This document shows, in pieces, positions 6,434-8,011 of a DNA stretch of 8,011 nucleotides. Numbering within the stretch: the first letter of the stretch is position 1; each line of letters begins with the position of its first letter. This DNA comes from Dehalococcoidia bacterium (GTDB lineage: Bacteria > Chloroflexota > Dehalococcoidia > UBA3495 > JAAXIE01): NCBI GenBank assembly GCA_012270525.1, contig JAAXIE010000287.1:1-8011 (forward strand). Direction: 5' to 3'. Both the position numbers and the translations under genes were made by a program. The notes beneath the pieces were generated by a model. The model saw only the letters and a list, made by a program, of their open reading frames with translations. It made no database searches and was not told where the DNA came from.

Positions 6434-6440
6434 AGGAGGT
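6434..6440 (+). promoter_or_regulatory. Ribosome binding site fixing the BNR-protein start
   Basis: AGGAGGT lies 7 bases before ATG 6448. The in-frame ATG at 6385 overlaps the -10 box and cannot be on the predicted transcript, so 6448 is the start. Confidence 0.88.
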
Positions 6441-6447
6441 GATTGCC

Positions 6448-7458
6448 ATGGCTGGTAGTCCACACAGGGTTGTGTTCATCGGGACTTCAGATGGGGTGTT
6501 TGTCGCTCGCGGGAACGGGGGGCAGTATCAAGCCCTGTCTGCGGGGCTGCAGGGCATGGGAATCGTGCGCTACCTTCTCGCTGACTCCACGATTCCCGGT
6601 CGGGTATATGCCACCACCATGAAGAACGGTTTCTGGCGCAGCGATGACGCCGGGCAGTCCTGGAAGGAGATCAACAACGGGATCCTCTATCGCGAGGCCT
6701 GGTCGCTAGCCCAGAACCCGCTCACCGGCACCCTTTACGGGGGTACCGGCCCTGCTTCCATCTTCAAGAGCGATGACGGCGGGGACACCTGGACCGACTG
6801 CGAGACGATGCGCAATCTGCCCGAGACCATCGACTGGACTTTCCCCAACCCGCCTCATGTCGCCCACGTGAAGGGGCTGGACGCCTACGGCGAACGCATC
6901 CTAGGAGCGGTCGAGGAGGGCTGGGTTGTCCGCAGCCTGGATAACGGGGAGACGTGGCAGGATATCAAGGCTGGCACCCACTTCGACGCCCATTATGTCA
7001 ACACCATGCCCGACAACCCCGATGTGGTGATCCACACGGCGGGCGAGGGCATCTTCAAGAGCGTGAACGGTGGCGAGTCCTTCGCGGATGCCATGGACGG
7101 CCTGGAGCACCGCTACATGTCGCAGATCATCGTGCACCCGGACCGGCCTCAGGTGCTGTTCACCGCTGCAGCCGAGGTGCCTCCTCCCTTCTGGTTCAAG
7201 CGGCCGGAAGGGGCCAACAGCGCGGTCTATCGCAGCGACAACCAGGGTGAGACCTGGCAGCGCCTGGTGGGCGGTCTGCCGGAAGTGATGGTGCCCGCGC
7301 CCCGCGCCGTGGCTGGTGACCCCAGCGACCCCGATACCTTCTACATCGGGACGTTCCCCAAGGGGAGCCTCTGGATGACCGAGAATGGCGGGGATTCCTT
7401 CCGCGAGGTGCTGGACGACATCCCGCCGGTGAACTCTCTGGTGGTGATGCACGTCTAG
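6448..7458 (+). CDS. BNR/Asp-box repeat beta-propeller protein (WD40/YVTN/BNR-like)
   Basis: A 336-residue protein whose sequence is nearly all beta-propeller. Six Asp-box motifs (S-x-D-x-G-x-T-W type) are visible: SDDAGQSW at 65-72, SDDGGDTW at 108-115, SLDNGETW at 163-170, SVNGGESF at 205-212, SDNQGETW at 263-270 and TENGGDSF at 311-318. Each is preceded by a hydrophobic G/R-x-W/F/Y strand, and the first blade starts at GTSDGVFVA (12-20). This pattern is shared by sialidases, photosystem II assembly factor Ycf48-like proteins and many uncharacterised propellers. The sialidase arginine triad could not be identified, so a sialidase call is not justified. There is no signal peptide, membrane segment or sorting signal, so it is predicted cytosolic, unlike many Asp-box proteins. 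It follows the PLD gene after 136 bases with its own promoter. The strongly G/C-ending codons match the metabolic genes rather than the PLD gene. Binding partner or substrate unknown. Confidence 0.85.
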   Translation: MAGSPHRVVFIGTSDGVFVARGNGGQYQALSAGLQGMGIVRYLLADSTIPGRVYATTMKNGFWRSDDAGQSWKEINNGILYREAWSLAQNPLTGTLYGGTGPASIFKSDDGGDTWTDCETMRNLPETIDWTFPNPPHVAHVKGLDAYGERILGAVEEGWVVRSLDNGETWQDIKAGTHFDAHYVNTMPDNPDVVIHTAGEGIFKSVNGGESFADAMDGLEHRYMSQIIVHPDRPQVLFTAAAEVPPPFWFKRPEGANSAVYRSDNQGETWQRLVGGLPEVMVPAPRAVAGDPSDPDTFYIGTFPKGSLWMTENGGDSFREVLDDIPPVNSLVVMHV

Positions 7459-7497
7459 GCGCGATCCCTCGCGTCTCCCGCATCGCTTGTGAAATGG

Positions 7498-7532
7498 CAT
7501 CGGCGTCGGGATCTCGTCTCCCGGCGCCGATG
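7498..7532. terminator. Long hairpin between convergent genes (possible bidirectional terminator)
   Basis: CATCGGCG at 7498-7505 pairs perfectly with CGCCGATG at 7525-7532. Inside are a T-G pair and CGGG/CCCG around a 9-base loop, giving 13 stacked positions. It lies 39 bases after the BNR-protein stop and 49 bases beyond the stop of the leftward RidA-family gene, the usual place for a shared terminator. Neither side has a strong T-run, so it may be an inefficient or factor-assisted terminator. Confidence 0.55.
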
Positions 7533-7581
7533 AAACCCAGCGAAAAATGGTGGCCCGCTGGCTCGCGCGACCGCTGGCCCG

Positions 7582-8011
7582 CTACTCCGCCCTGAGTTTG
7601 GCGGTCGTCTCCACCTCGATGAGCTTGCCGGGAGTGGAGTAACCGTTCACGAAGGCGTATTCTGTTTCTGGTATCCGGACTGGTACGCGCGCGCTTAACA
7701 GCTTGCGCAGGTCGTCCAGCTTCTGGCTGCGGTGCAGGAAGAAGGCCACGTGCACCACGTCTTCCCAGGAGCAGCCCGCATCCGCCAGCGAGCCCTCGAC
7801 CCGCGGGAGGATGTCGTCCAGCTGGTCCGACAGTGTGGGCTTCACCGCAGTGACCCCGGAAAGCACCGCCATGGAATCGTAGGTCAGGTAGCGCAGGGGA
7901 ACGATCGGGGGGTCGTATTCCTTGAGGAACTTCTCCGCTTGGGCCGCGCTTGGTCGCATCGCCAGCAGGTCGATGGCCACCTTGGCCTTGGAGTCGAAGT
8001 GATGCGGGGAG
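7582..8011 (-). CDS. RidA (YjgF/YER057c/UK114) family protein, 5' end outside window
   Basis: The frame is open to the right edge, leaving 142 visible C-terminal residues and the TAG at 7582. From about 40 residues in, the sequence matches the RidA fold. LRYLTYDSMAVLSGVTAV is the first strands, DQLDDILPRVEGSLADAGCSWEDVVHVAFFL carries the family's helix and the A-G-x-x-x-x-D-V-V motif, and IEVETTAKL is the usual last strand (I-E-x-E-x-x-A). RidA proteins hydrolyse reactive enamines/imines such as 2-aminoacrylate, using a conserved arginine. That arginine is not clearly in place here, so catalysis is uncertain and the protein may be a non-deaminase subfamily member. Residues before the domain (KAKVAIDLLAMRP) look like the last strand of another RidA domain, so this is probably a two-domain protein. 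A GTG at 7980 is a possible but unsupported internal start with no SD. It is convergent with the BNR gene. Confidence 0.8.
   Translation of the reverse strand, partial: SPHHFDSKAKVAIDLLAMRPSAAQAEKFLKEYDPPIVPLRYLTYDSMAVLSGVTAVKPTLSDQLDDILPRVEGSLADAGCSWEDVVHVAFFLHRSQKLDDLRKLLSARVPVRIPETEYAFVNGYSTPGKLIEVETTAKLRAE

Noticed and set aside
6385..6447. Upstream ATG 6385 for the BNR protein
   Set aside because: It overlaps the TATAAT box and lacks an SD, whereas AGGAGGT precedes ATG 6448.
6448..7458. Sialidase annotation
   Set aside because: Asp boxes mark the fold only; the catalytic arginine triad was not identified.
7552..7584. Direct repeat GGCCCGCT (two copies 25 bases apart)
   Set aside because: It is short, GC-rich, and the second copy runs into the RidA stop codon; likely chance.

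Overview
The window looks like a chromosomal segment from a moderately GC-rich free-living bacterium. Genes are compact, with clear Shine-Dalgarno (SD) sites and sigma70-type promoter hexamers. The mix of a 2-hydroxyacyl-CoA lyase-like ThDP enzyme, a MetE-C-like protein, a luciferase-like flavin oxidoreductase, a BNR-repeat protein and a RidA-family protein recalls environmental Chloroflexota (Dehalococcoidia/SAR202-like) genomes. That is an inference from gene content, not a demonstrated assignment. No phage, insertion sequence, rRNA or tRNA was recognised.

Layout: four genes are read leftward from 1 to 5425. (1) A ThDP-dependent enzyme cut by the left edge (1-947). (2) A stand-alone MetE C-terminal-domain protein with all four zinc ligands (1080-2216). 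(3) After a 609-bp stretch with no convincing gene, an LLM-class flavin-dependent oxidoreductase (2826-3878) with its own promoter. (4) A MATE-family membrane transporter (4049-5425). A 100-bp divergent spacer separates the MATE gene from rightward genes: (5) a PLD-domain protein with two matched Cys4 zinc modules (5526-6311) and (6) a protein with six Asp-box/BNR motifs (6448-7458), preceded by a promoter lying in a duplicated element. (7) A leftward RidA-family protein, probably with two RidA domains, is cut by the right edge (7582-8011). A strong hairpin sits between the convergent genes 6 and 7.

How they work together: the first three leftward genes fit small-molecule catabolism or one-carbon/acyl-CoA chemistry, and RidA fits detoxification of reactive enamine/imine products. 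Separate promoters and wide gaps argue against one operon. The MATE and PLD genes look like an accessory insert. I found no clear undescribed multi-gene system. The most unusual items are the PLD-double-zinc-module protein, a lone sequence at 2795-2823 resembling a type I-E CRISPR repeat, and the duplicated promoter element at 6325-6398.
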